The position numbers were made by a program, and so were the translations under genes. A DNA stretch of 11,944 nt from Bacteriovoracaceae bacterium UBA2428 (GTDB lineage: Bacteria > Bdellovibrionota > UBA2428). Below the pieces are notes generated by a model that was not told the DNA's origin, searched no databases, and worked only from the letters and a program-made list of their open reading frames with translations. Every line of letters starts with the position of its first letter. Within the stretch, counting starts at the first letter, position 1. Of the stretch, positions 1 to 6,210 are shown piece after piece. The stretch lies in NCBI GenBank assembly GCA_002343545.1, contig DDRA01000148.1, forward strand, positions 1-11,944. Direction: 5' to 3'.

Positions 1-356
1 CGATCCGGCTGCGTCGGGCGGTCCGGTTGCGTGGGACGATCCGGCTGCGTCGGACGGTCAGGACGCGTCGGACGATCCGGTTGCGTGGGACGATCCGGCT
101 GTGTCGGACGGTCAGGACGCGTCGGGCGGTCCGGACGCGTGGGACGATCCGGTTGCGTCGGACGGTCCGGTTGACCAGGGCGATCGGGCTGACCGGGGCG
201 ATCAGGACGGGTCGGACGATCGGGCTGACCGGGGCGATCAGGACGGGTCGGACGATCGGGTTGACCCGGACGATCCGGACGACCCGGTTGGCCAGGACGG
301 CCAGGCTGACCCGGGCGGCCGGGTTGGCCAGGACGCGTCGGGCGATCCGGACGGTT
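1..356. repeat. 9/18-bp in-frame tandem repeat encoding [D/T/G]-[R/Q]-P triplets
   Basis: On the plus strand the motif cggacgatccggttgcgt and close variants repeat with an 18-bp period, built on a 9-bp sub-period. In the minus-strand gene every third codon from 356 down to 3 encodes proline, giving 39 consecutive triplets. Units near the left edge are mostly DRP-TQP or DRP-TRP. Those at about 290-340 are GQP and GRP, a short collagen-like Gly-x-Pro run. All copies keep the reading frame. The array continues beyond the window, so its total copy number is unknown. Confidence 0.95.
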
Positions 357-1733
357 ACGGTCGCGGCAGCGATCGCTGTCGGCAAAACGGCCTTCGCAAC
401 GAGCTTGTTGCTCGCGCTCGCGGCGTTCACGCTCGGCTTGTTCGCGACGCAAACGCTCTTCGCGCTCACGACGTTCTTGGTGCTCGCGGTCCCAACGACG
501 GTCGTTTTCACGACGCCAATCGTTGCGGTCCAAGCAACGACCCAAGGTCGGGTAGTAAACTTCGTCGCGACGGCAGTAGTCGTAGGGCACGCAAGAGCCG
601 CGGCCGTTGTTGCGGTAACCGATACCGCAGTTCACCGGCACGTTTACCCACACGCAAGAACCGTGGAAGTACGACCAACGCGAACCGATCGGGCAGCTCG
701 ACCAGAAGACGTCGCGCACGCAACGTCCTTGGAACGAGTTGTAGTCCCAGCCAATCGGGCAGAAGGGAACGTAACGGTCGATGCAACGATCGAGGAACGG
801 ATCCCAAACTTCCCAAGCGTGGCAGCTCGTCCACGAAGGCGGCGACCAGCCGTAAGCTTCGCAGCGGTCCTGCACGGGATCGTAGTAGGTACCGGGACCG
901 CACTCGGTGTAACCGTCGGCGCGGCGGCAGGTTCCCACGTTCCAATCGAAGTAGTAACCCGGGCGGCAGGTCCGGTAGGAATCACCGTCGTCGCCAGGGG
1001 TCGGGGGAGGCAAAGTCGGAACCGTCGGGGGCGTCGGGGGCACGCCGCCGTCGATCACCGAAAGCTGGAACTGCTTCTGGATGATCTGAGCCGTGTTCAG
1101 CTTGATCGCGACCGAGAAGAAGAAGTCGCCCAGAAGCGTCGGCACGCCGGCGACGCCATAACGGCCGACCTGCGAGACGAACTTCGTTCCCGGAGGAAGG
1201 TCGCCGGCCTTCAAGTAGAAAGCGGAGACGGCCGGGGTGTCTTGGAAGCGGATCGTTTCCGCGTAATCCCAGCCACGCTTAGCGGCGCGCAGGATACGCT
1301 CGGTCTGGATCTTCGGAAGCGAGGAGCCTTCCGCGTAGGAAGCGATCGGGCAAACTTGGGAGTCGATGGTCTTGCCCGAAGCAAGCTCGGCTTGAACACC
1401 GAAGCACCAGTCATCCGTAAAAAGGACGGTCCCTTGGACCCGCGCCGTGGAAGCGCCGAGATCGACGAGCGAGAGGCCTTCCGGCATCGAAGGGTAGGTG
1501 ATCGACCACGCACGAACGGCTTCGCCCGTGTCCACGATCGAAAGGTCGATCGAGAGCGGGGCGCCGTAAGTCACGGCCAGGGATTCCCCGGGGAAGTAGA
1601 TGAAAGCATCTTCTTCGGCGGGGGTTTCGGGCGTTTGCGCCTGAACGGTGGACACGCCACCAAGAACGCTCAATGCGAGCGCGGTCAGCCAACCACGAGG
1701 TCGGCGGCCCCAAGAGAACAAATCATTCGACAT
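1..1733 (-). CDS. Secreted modular Cys-rich surface protein, C-terminus off the left edge (partial)
   Basis: An uninterrupted minus-strand frame runs from an ATG at 1733-1731 to the left edge: 577 codons with no stop. GGAGGAG lies 8 nt before the ATG. Residues 1-32 form a Sec signal peptide (basic n-region, hydrophobic LTALALSVLGG, VQA cleavage site). Residues about 40-245 contain two Ig-like segments resembling the He_PIG family (MPEGLSL and DLPPGTKF motifs, each followed by a GV/GT turn). A Pro/Thr linker and a DDGD patch lead to seven tandem C-x12-C modules (Cys256-Cys400; one is C-x11-C). Next comes an Arg/Glu-rich, probably helical stretch (about 405-445) with Cys446 and Cys456, then at least 39 [D/T/G/N]-[R/Q]-P triplets from residue 460 onward. 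The architecture suggests an exported, disulfide-rich surface or adhesin-like protein. I do not recognise a named family for the whole protein, and its function is unknown. Confidence 0.85.
   Translation of the reverse strand, partial: MSNDLFSWGRRPRGWLTALALSVLGGVSTVQAQTPETPAEEDAFIYFPGESLAVTYGAPLSIDLSIVDTGEAVRAWSITYPSMPEGLSLVDLGASTARVQGTVLFTDDWCFGVQAELASGKTIDSQVCPIASYAEGSSLPKIQTERILRAAKRGWDYAETIRFQDTPAVSAFYLKAGDLPPGTKFVSQVGRYGVAGVPTLLGDFFFSVAIKLNTAQIIQKQFQLSVIDGGVPPTPPTVPTLPPPTPGDDGDSYRTCRPGYYFDWNVGTCRRADGYTECGPGTYYDPVQDRCEAYGWSPPSWTSCHAWEVWDPFLDRCIDRYVPFCPIGWDYNSFQGRCVRDVFWSSCPIGSRWSYFHGSCVWVNVPVNCGIGYRNNGRGSCVPYDYCRRDEVYYPTLGRCLDRNDWRRENDRRWDREHQERREREERLRREQAERERREREQQARCEGRFADSDRCRDRNRPDRPTRPGQPGRPGQPGRPGQPGRPDRPGQPDRPTRPDRPGQPDRPTRPDRPGQPDRPGQPDRPTQPDRPTRPDRPTRPDRPTQPDRPTQPDRPTRPDRPTQPDRPTQPDRPTQPD
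537..968 (-). repeat. Seven tandem C-x12-C protein modules
   Basis: Within the minus-strand surface protein, cysteine pairs occur at residues 256/269, 278/291, 304/317, 325/338, 347/360, 369/381 and 387/400. Six pairs have exactly 12 intervening residues and one has 11. Most modules share Cys, often Pro-x-Gly, an aromatic residue, Asp or Asn, then Gly/Asp-Arg/Ser-Cys. Linkers are 5 to 12 residues long. The regular pairing suggests one disulfide-closed loop per module. Confidence 0.8.
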
Positions 1734-1741
1734 AAAATTGA

Positions 1742-1748
1742 CTCCTCC
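1742..1748 (-). promoter_or_regulatory. Shine-Dalgarno of the surface-protein gene
   Basis: GGAGGAG on the minus strand sits 8 nt before the ATG at 1733. It fixes the start of a reading frame that has no stop inside the window. Confidence 0.75.
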
Positions 1749-1817
1749 GATTCACGTTGTGAGTTAAGTCCTGCTTTTTGGGAAGGAAAGTGACAAAAAC
1801 GACTTGGGGCTCGCATC

Positions 1818-1845
1818 TTGATCCGGGATGCGCAGGGCGCATAAT
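1818..1845 (+). promoter_or_regulatory. Possible sigma-70 promoter for the metallopeptidase gene
   Basis: TTGATC at 1818-1823 and CATAAT at 1840-1845 are separated by 16 nt, within the 260-bp divergent gap 1734-1993. Initiation near 1852 would leave a leader of about 140 nt before the GTG start. No comparably good minus-strand promoter for the divergent surface-protein gene was found by eye. Confidence 0.4.
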
Positions 1846-1993
1846 TCACCCCGTTATTGAGAATGAGATTCAACATTTGTCGCATGGATGCCCCAAAAGC
1901 TCTTTGCATTTGGATTTGTAAGTAGCCGCCGGGCGCCGGATTTCCCGCGCCCCGCCCCCTCACGAGATCCCATGGAAGCACCGAAAGATCTGG

Positions 1994-3232
1994 GTGGGGA
2001 TCTTCTCGAAACAAGCTTCGGAACTGGAGACGGGCGAATCGGCGCGTTGCGGGCGCTGCGCGGAACTCCTGCCCGACGACACCCTGACCTACTGTCCCTC
2101 TTGCGGCGTCCCCTTCTGGCGCGTTCCCCCGACGACGACTTTCCATCTCTTGTCCGAGCGAAAGGAAGCCCGACGGGCCCGCGGACGGCAAGCCAAGTTC
2201 CTTTCGCAAACCTTGCTCGTCGCGCTCGCCGCTTTCGCGAGTTACTTCGGGGCCGCGCGAATCACGCGAGACTTCGAGCTTCGGAGCATCGTTCCCACGC
2301 GAACGATCGTGTTCCACACCCACTTCGTCGAAGGGTTCCCCCGTCCCGAGCCGCGCGTCGTGCGCGAATCGATCGCGATCGCGGTGCAGGCTTTCGAGGA
2401 TCACTTCCACATTCCGTTGAAGCGCGTCGAAATCCGCGACGACGACGTGCCCGTCGCTTTGCGCGAGGATCTCGACGGCCCCTGGTCGCCCGACGCCGTT
2501 CGCGCGGATTCCCCCATGCTGCTGAAGAGCTGGGAAAAGCGGATCTACCCGCGTCTCCTGCGCGAGTGGGCCCGGGCCCCCTACCAACCCCTGCACGTCG
2601 TCGTGACGAACATGCCGATCTTCGCCGATCCGGCCGAGGCGACTTCGCTCGAACTCCGCCACCTTTCGGGCGCGGGACTCATCTCGGGTCTCGGTCACCC
2701 CAGCCTCGTCGTCGCCTCGACCTTCCGCATGCTCGCGAAGGCGCAGGATTTCGCGCGCAACGGCGCGCCCCTCGAAGGGCCCGAGGCCCAAGCGCGCTAC
2801 CTCGGCGAGTACGTGCTGGCCCACGAGCTGGGGCACGCGTTGCTGGGCCTGAACGACGTCGTCGTCGAAGCGAAAGCTCACTTGCGCGCCCCCGCTTCGG
2901 CCAACGGCGCCGGGGTATCCTTCAAGCAGTGCCTCATGCACACGGACGAAGGCGGCGGCTACGCGGCCTGGAACGAGATCCGCCGCCGCCCCTTGGGCAC
3001 GCCGAGCGACTGCGGGGCCTACTCGCCGATCGTCGAAGGCTTCGCGATCCGACGGCAAGCCCTCGAAGCCGCCGACCAAGGTTCTTTCTCGGCGGCCTGG
3101 GACCTGATGAACGACGCCGTCCTGCGCGCGCAGTCGAGTGGACACCAAGACTGGCTGACGCAACGCTGGATCAAGGAACGCGAGCTCATGCGCCCGGGCT
3201 TCGCGTCATTATTTAGGCCGTTCTCGCGCTAG
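1994..3232 (+). CDS. Membrane-anchored zinc-ribbon metallopeptidase (predicted)
   Basis: The product is 412 residues. Residues 19-37 form a treble-clef or zinc-ribbon (C19-x2-C22 ... C34-x2-C37). A single membrane helix lies at about 70-90 after a basic stretch, so the N-terminal ribbon should be cytoplasmic and the C-terminal domain periplasmic. The catalytic motif is [12 protein letters not shown] at 277-288: HExxH gives two zinc ligands and the general base, followed by Gly285 and Asp288. Cys313-Leu-Met315 downstream resembles a metzincin Met-turn. Standard metzincins read HExxHxxGxxH/D, so one extra residue before the Gly is unusual. Peptidase activity is inferred from the motif; the substrate is unknown. 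The start is GTG with only a weak Shine-Dalgarno (GAAAG). The frame is open upstream to a TAA at 1919, with no ATG. The acyl-CoA dehydrogenase gene follows within 45 nt. Confidence 0.8.
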   Translation: MGIFSKQASELETGESARCGRCAELLPDDTLTYCPSCGVPFWRVPPTTTFHLLSERKEARRARGRQAKFLSQTLLVALAAFASYFGAARITRDFELRSIVPTRTIVFHTHFVEGFPRPEPRVVRESIAIAVQAFEDHFHIPLKRVEIRDDDVPVALREDLDGPWSPDAVRADSPMLLKSWEKRIYPRLLREWARAPYQPLHVVVTNMPIFADPAEATSLELRHLSGAGLISGLGHPSLVVASTFRMLAKAQDFARNGAPLEGPEAQARYLGEYVLAHELGHALLGLNDVVVEAKAHLRAPASANGAGVSFKQCLMHTDEGGGYAAWNEIRRRPLGTPSDCGAYSPIVEGFAIRRQALEAADQGSFSAAWDLMNDAVLRAQSSGHQDWLTQRWIKERELMRPGFASLFRPFSR

Positions 3233-3238
3233 CGCGTC

Positions 3239-3268
3239 TTTTCACCTCCCGCCCTTCCGTGATGAAAT
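3239..3268 (+). promoter_or_regulatory. Possible promoter giving a leaderless acyl-CoA dehydrogenase mRNA
   Basis: TTTTCA at 3239-3244 and TGAAAT at 3263-3268 are 18 nt apart. The hexamer ends 7 nt before the ATG at 3276, and no Shine-Dalgarno is visible. Both elements are imperfect matches, so read-through from the upstream gene is an alternative. Confidence 0.3.
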
Positions 3269-3275
3269 GGCGGCC

Positions 3276-4421
3276 ATGATTCACCTCGAACTTTCGGAAG
3301 AACAGAAAGCCCTCGTCGATCTCGCTCGCCAGTTCGGCGAAAAAGAAATGGCTCCCCGGGTCGAGAAGCACGACCATACGGGCGAGTTCCCGCGGGAAGT
3401 CATCAACAAGGCCCACGAAGTCGGCTTGATGAACACGCACATCCCGACGGAATACGGTGGCCTCGGGCTGAGCGTGCTCGACGGTTGCCTCATCGCCGAA
3501 GAACTTTCTTCCTTCTGCTCGGGCATGTACACCGCGATCGAAGCCAACGGCCTCGCGCAGGCTCCCCTTCTCGTGGCGGGTAACGACGACCAGAAGAAAC
3601 GCTTCCTCGAACCCATGACGAAGGAGCCCCTGCTCGCCGCCTACTGCGTGACGGAGCCGGGCGCCGGATCCGACGTGCAAGGGATCAAGACCCGCGCCGA
3701 GAAGAAGGGCGGCGACTACGTCCTCAACGGCTCGAAGATGTGGATCACGAACGCTTCGGTCGCGAACTGGTACTTCGTGCTGGCCTACACCGATCCCTCG
3801 CAGGGCGTGCAGGGTATGACGGGCTTCCTCGTCCCGGCCGACACTCCCGGCATCACGGTCGGCAAGAAAGAGAAGAACATGGGCCAGCGCTGCTCCGACA
3901 CGCGCGGCATCACGTTCACCGACGTGAAGGTTCCCGAGAAGAACCGCCTCGGCCTCGAGGGCCAGGGCTTCAAGATCGCGATGGGCGCCTTCGACCACAC
4001 GCGCCCGCCCGTCGCGGCCGGCGCCGTCGGCGTCGCGAAGGCGGCGATGAACCACGCCATCCGCTACGCGCAGGAGCGCAAAACTTTCGGCGTGCCGCTC
4101 GCCAAGCACCAAGCCCTCGCGTTCATGATCACCGACATGGCGATGAACATCGAAGCAGCTCGCATGCTCGTCTGGAAGAGCGCTTTCGAAATCGACCAAG
4201 GACGCCGCAACACGAAGTTCGCGGCCATGGCCAAGGCCTTCGCGGGCGACATGTGCAACAAGGTCTGCACGGACGCCGTGCAGGTCTTCGGCGGCTACGG
4301 CTTCAACGAGGAGTACCCCGTCGAGAAGCTCTACCGCGACTCGAAGATCTTCCAGATCTACGAAGGCACCTCGCAGATCCAGCGTCTCATCATCTCGCGC
4401 GAGATCTTCGGCCGCGGCTAA
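3276..4421 (+). CDS. Acyl-CoA dehydrogenase, medium-chain (MCAD) type
   Basis: This FAD flavoenzyme carries out the first step of beta-oxidation: alpha,beta-dehydrogenation of acyl-CoA to trans-2-enoyl-CoA, with electrons passed to electron-transfer flavoprotein in the cytoplasm. With the start used here it is 381 residues, the usual family length. The sequence closely follows mitochondrial [12 protein letters not shown], the [11 protein letters not shown] flavin/substrate signature (about 123-133), MWITN (about 155-159), [12 protein letters not shown], the [18 protein letters not shown] region and [11 protein letters not shown]. Glu363 in YEGTSQIQ is the expected catalytic base. ATG 3267 would add Met-Ala-Ala; ATG 3276 is preferred because [10 protein letters not shown] matches the family N-terminus and a -10-like hexamer lies just upstream. 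No other beta-oxidation or ETF genes are in the window, so ETF and enoyl-CoA hydratase must be elsewhere. Exact chain-length preference is not determined by the sequence alone. Confidence 0.95.
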   Translation: MIHLELSEEQKALVDLARQFGEKEMAPRVEKHDHTGEFPREVINKAHEVGLMNTHIPTEYGGLGLSVLDGCLIAEELSSFCSGMYTAIEANGLAQAPLLVAGNDDQKKRFLEPMTKEPLLAAYCVTEPGAGSDVQGIKTRAEKKGGDYVLNGSKMWITNASVANWYFVLAYTDPSQGVQGMTGFLVPADTPGITVGKKEKNMGQRCSDTRGITFTDVKVPEKNRLGLEGQGFKIAMGAFDHTRPPVAAGAVGVAKAAMNHAIRYAQERKTFGVPLAKHQALAFMITDMAMNIEAARMLVWKSAFEIDQGRRNTKFAAMAKAFAGDMCNKVCTDAVQVFGGYGFNEEYPVEKLYRDSKIFQIYEGTSQIQRLIISREIFGRG

Positions 4422-4444
4422 GCGGCGCTCCGCACGGAAACGCC

Positions 4445-4482
4445 AAAAGGCGGCGCTCCCTCACCGGGAGCGTCGCCTTTTT
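4445..4482. terminator. Rho-independent terminator, probably bidirectional
   Basis: A 12-bp stem (4449-4460 with 4466-4477, one G-U pair) closes a 5-nt loop. It is flanked by AAAA on the left and TTTTT on the right. It lies between the convergent acyl-CoA dehydrogenase gene and the small minus-strand gene and can serve both. Confidence 0.9.
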
Positions 4483-4503
4483 CATTTTGGGCTCCGAAGG
4501 AGA

Positions 4504-4770
4504 TCAGCCTCCGCCGGCGCGGATTTCCTCCAGGAAGGAGCGAAGAAAATCCGTCTGGGCGCGATCGCCGAGCACGTCGACGAGAGCCTTATGCCGGAGC
4601 TGATCGATGGCGGCGGGACTGCGCCGCAACGGGAAACCGTTCTCGTGCTCGTAGACGAGCGCTTCGAGCAAGTCCTCGTGGGTCTGCTCGGAGTAGAACT
4701 TCGCCCACCGGGCGTAGACGTCCTTCTCGAGTTTTTCCTGCCGCTTTTCCGAAAGAGAAATCACCGACAT
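4504..4770 (-). CDS. Small hypothetical protein, 88 residues
   Basis: I do not recognise this protein. The chosen start (ATG 4770) follows AAGGAG at about 10 nt and gives an 88-residue product beginning MSVISLSEKRQEK. The same frame is open to an ATG at 4956, but that extra 62 residues crosses the AT-rich promoter-like stretch and has unusual composition (many Cys and Gly), so it was rejected. The product is charged and predicted mostly helical: a basic/acidic N-terminal helix (about 6-30), a Glu/Leu helix around HEDLLEALVYEHENG (31-45), and a C-terminal helix ending in EEIRAGGG. There is no signal peptide, membrane helix or cysteine, so it is probably a cytoplasmic adaptor-like protein. It is transcribed alone, convergent with the acyl-CoA dehydrogenase and divergent from the CE4 deacetylase. 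Confidence 0.65.
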   Translation of the reverse strand: MSVISLSEKRQEKLEKDVYARWAKFYSEQTHEDLLEALVYEHENGFPLRRSPAAIDQLRHKALVDVLGDRAQTDFLRSFLEEIRAGGG

Positions 4771-4929
4771 CCTACAACAGCTCCTTCCAACTTCTCCTTT
4801 GGGAGATGCAAGGAAGCGGCCCGACCCCGCGCGGAGCCCGGCTTCTGGATTCGCGATCTTAACGGCTCTCACGGACCGAAGGAGACAATCTACGGCTTTC
4901 ACCTGCCCAAGGTTTAGACACCCGAAGCA

Positions 4930-4964
4930 CGGGTATATTTCCTTAATTTTCGGCAATTTATACG
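4930..4964 (+). promoter_or_regulatory. AT-rich probable promoter region of the CE4 deacetylase unit
   Basis: This is a sharp AT-rich island in GC-rich surroundings, in the divergent gap 4771-5031. TTATAC at 4958-4963 could be a -10 element, but no convincing -35 was found at 16-18 nt. A short hairpin (ACCCG/CGGGT, 4920-4934) overlaps its left edge. The rest of the gap shows no gene or RNA that I can support. Confidence 0.3.
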
Positions 4965-5019
4965 GATTTCTCGACTTGGTCTTGGCCTTGCAACCAAGCT
5001 CCCGGCGCCCTAGCGCATT

Positions 5020-5024
5020 GGAGG
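5020..5024 (+). promoter_or_regulatory. Shine-Dalgarno fixing the GTG start of the CE4 deacetylase
   Basis: GGAGG lies 7 nt before the GTG at 5032, which supports this non-ATG start. Confidence 0.75.
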
Positions 5025-5031
5025 TTTAAGC

Positions 5032-6192
5032 GTGCTTCTGAGACGAGGACTTATCGCGCTCGCATCGATCATGGGCTCGGCCCCGATCGACCACGCGGAT
5101 CACGCGCGTCTGCCCGCGCAATCGGTCGCCCGCCCCCCCCAATTCGTCCTGCTTGCCTTCGACAACTGCCAAGAGAACCAGACTTGGAAGGAAGTCACCG
5201 AGTTCCTCCAGGACATGAACTCGTCCGACCGCAATCGTCTGCGCTTTACCTTTTTCTTGAGCGGGGTCGCCCTGCTCAAGCACGACGCCCGCGCCGCCTA
5301 CACCGAACCGACCGGCCGCAAGGGCGTCTCGCGGATCAACTTCGGTGGCACCGAGGCCGAGTTGCTCGAACGCATCTCGCGCATCAACAAGCTCTATAAA
5401 GACGGCAACGAGATCGCTTCGCACGCCGTCGGCCACTTCGACGGCGGCAAGTGGACCACGGAAATGTGGCGCCACGAGTTCGACCAGTACAACCGCATCC
5501 TCAACAACGTCGCCGACGTGAACGGACTCCAGGGCGAAGCCCGCAAGCGCGCGCGACTCGAGTTCGGTCCCCGCGACATGCTCGGATTCCGCGCGCCCTA
5601 CCTCGCGGGCGGCGCGAATCTGCTGCGCACCCTCATGAGCTTCGGCTTCGCCTACGACACGTCGGACACGAACCAAGGCTGGGAACCCACGACTTGGCCG
5701 CGCCGGAGCGTCGTCGACGGCAAGGCCGGCCCGTGGAACTTCGGCCTCGGTTTCATTCCCGTGCCGGGGCTCACCACGAAGATCCCGGCCATGGACTACA
5801 ACTTCTGCTACCGCCAAGGCGGCGGTTGCCCCGAGAAGTACCCGGACGCGCTGAACCGCGCGGAGTCCGACTCGTCGGACATGCTCACGGCGTACTACAA
5901 TTACTTCCTGCTCAACTACAACGGCAACCGAGCGCCCGTGCATATCGGCCACCACTTTCAGCCCTACCGCGGAGGCGCCTACAATCGCGCGCTCAAGCGT
6001 TTCGCCCGCACCGTCTGCTCGCTTCCCGAAGTTCGTTGCGTGACCTACCAAACGCTGACGAAGTACATGAACGAGCTTCCGACCGGCGCGCGCGATGCCT
6101 TCCAAAGCAACAAGTTCCCGCGATCCACGTACCGTCCCACTCTGCAGGATCTTTACGATCGTACCGAGTGGCCGAGAGCCTTACCGAACTGA
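5032..6192 (+). CDS. Secreted polysaccharide (chitin/peptidoglycan-type) deacetylase, CE4/NodB family
   Basis: The product is 386 residues with a GTG start. Residues 1 to about 20 (LLRRGLIALASIMGSA) look like a short, weak signal peptide. Carbohydrate esterase family 4 motifs appear in order: FDNC at 43-46 (motif 1, usually FDDG), HAVGH at 131-135 (metal-binding HxxxH), FRAPY at 186-190 (motif 3, RxPY), YDTSD at 208-212 (near motif 4) and HIGHH at 304-308 (motif 5, catalytic His). CE4 enzymes remove N- or O-acetyl groups from chitin, peptidoglycan or other polymers using a divalent metal. The spacing and GHEIASH-like segment resemble animal chitin-deacetylase-type CE4 proteins more than short NodB. 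Asp44 would be the base, and Asn45 replaces the usual second, metal-binding Asp. The substrate is not determinable from sequence. A C8 tract at 5133-5140 lies near the N-terminus. The next gene starts 18 nt downstream, so the two are probably co-transcribed. Confidence 0.9.
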   Translation: MLLRRGLIALASIMGSAPIDHADHARLPAQSVARPPQFVLLAFDNCQENQTWKEVTEFLQDMNSSDRNRLRFTFFLSGVALLKHDARAAYTEPTGRKGVSRINFGGTEAELLERISRINKLYKDGNEIASHAVGHFDGGKWTTEMWRHEFDQYNRILNNVADVNGLQGEARKRARLEFGPRDMLGFRAPYLAGGANLLRTLMSFGFAYDTSDTNQGWEPTTWPRRSVVDGKAGPWNFGLGFIPVPGLTTKIPAMDYNFCYRQGGGCPEKYPDALNRAESDSSDMLTAYYNYFLLNYNGNRAPVHIGHHFQPYRGGAYNRALKRFARTVCSLPEVRCVTYQTLTKYMNELPTGARDAFQSNKFPRSTYRPTLQDLYDRTEWPRALPN

Positions 6193-6198
6193 GCGAAC

Positions 6199-6204
6199 GA
6201 GAGG
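6199..6204 (+). promoter_or_regulatory. Shine-Dalgarno that decides the start of the triple-repeat protein
   Basis: GAGAGG directly abuts the ATG at 6205, which is too close to work. It is 6 nt from the ATG at 6211, so 6211 is favoured; the ATG at 6214 is also possible. Confidence 0.55.
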
Positions 6205-6210
6205 ATGAAG

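Noticed and set aside
1..356. CRISPR-like regular repeats
   Set aside because: The 18-bp units are contiguous with no unique spacers and keep a protein reading frame, so this is a coding tandem repeat.
27..1793. Long plus-strand open frame opposite the surface-protein gene
   Set aside because: It is the codon-phase mirror of the minus-strand gene, composed of Arg/Thr/Ala low-complexity sequence with no domain, and it lacks a Shine-Dalgarno. The minus frame has a signal peptide, ordered cysteines and a strong Shine-Dalgarno.
1685..3163. 492-codon minus-strand frame across the metallopeptidase gene
   Set aside because: Arg/Gly/Val/Glu-rich antisense shadow without recognisable motifs, overlapping both the surface-protein start and the zinc-ribbon/HExxH gene, which has real motifs.
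1888..3216. 442-codon plus-strand frame overlapping the metallopeptidase
   Set aside because: Arg/Pro/Ala-rich out-of-frame translation; the other frame contains the zinc ribbon, membrane helix and HELGH motif.
4771..4956. N-terminal extension of the small minus-strand gene
   Set aside because: Crosses an AT-rich intergenic stretch and has a composition unlike the rest; the internal ATG at 4770 has its own Shine-Dalgarno.
6205..6210. ATG at 6205 as start of the triple-repeat protein
   Set aside because: The Shine-Dalgarno GAGAGG abuts it with no spacing; ATG 6211 has optimal spacing. The difference is only two residues, so this is a mild preference.
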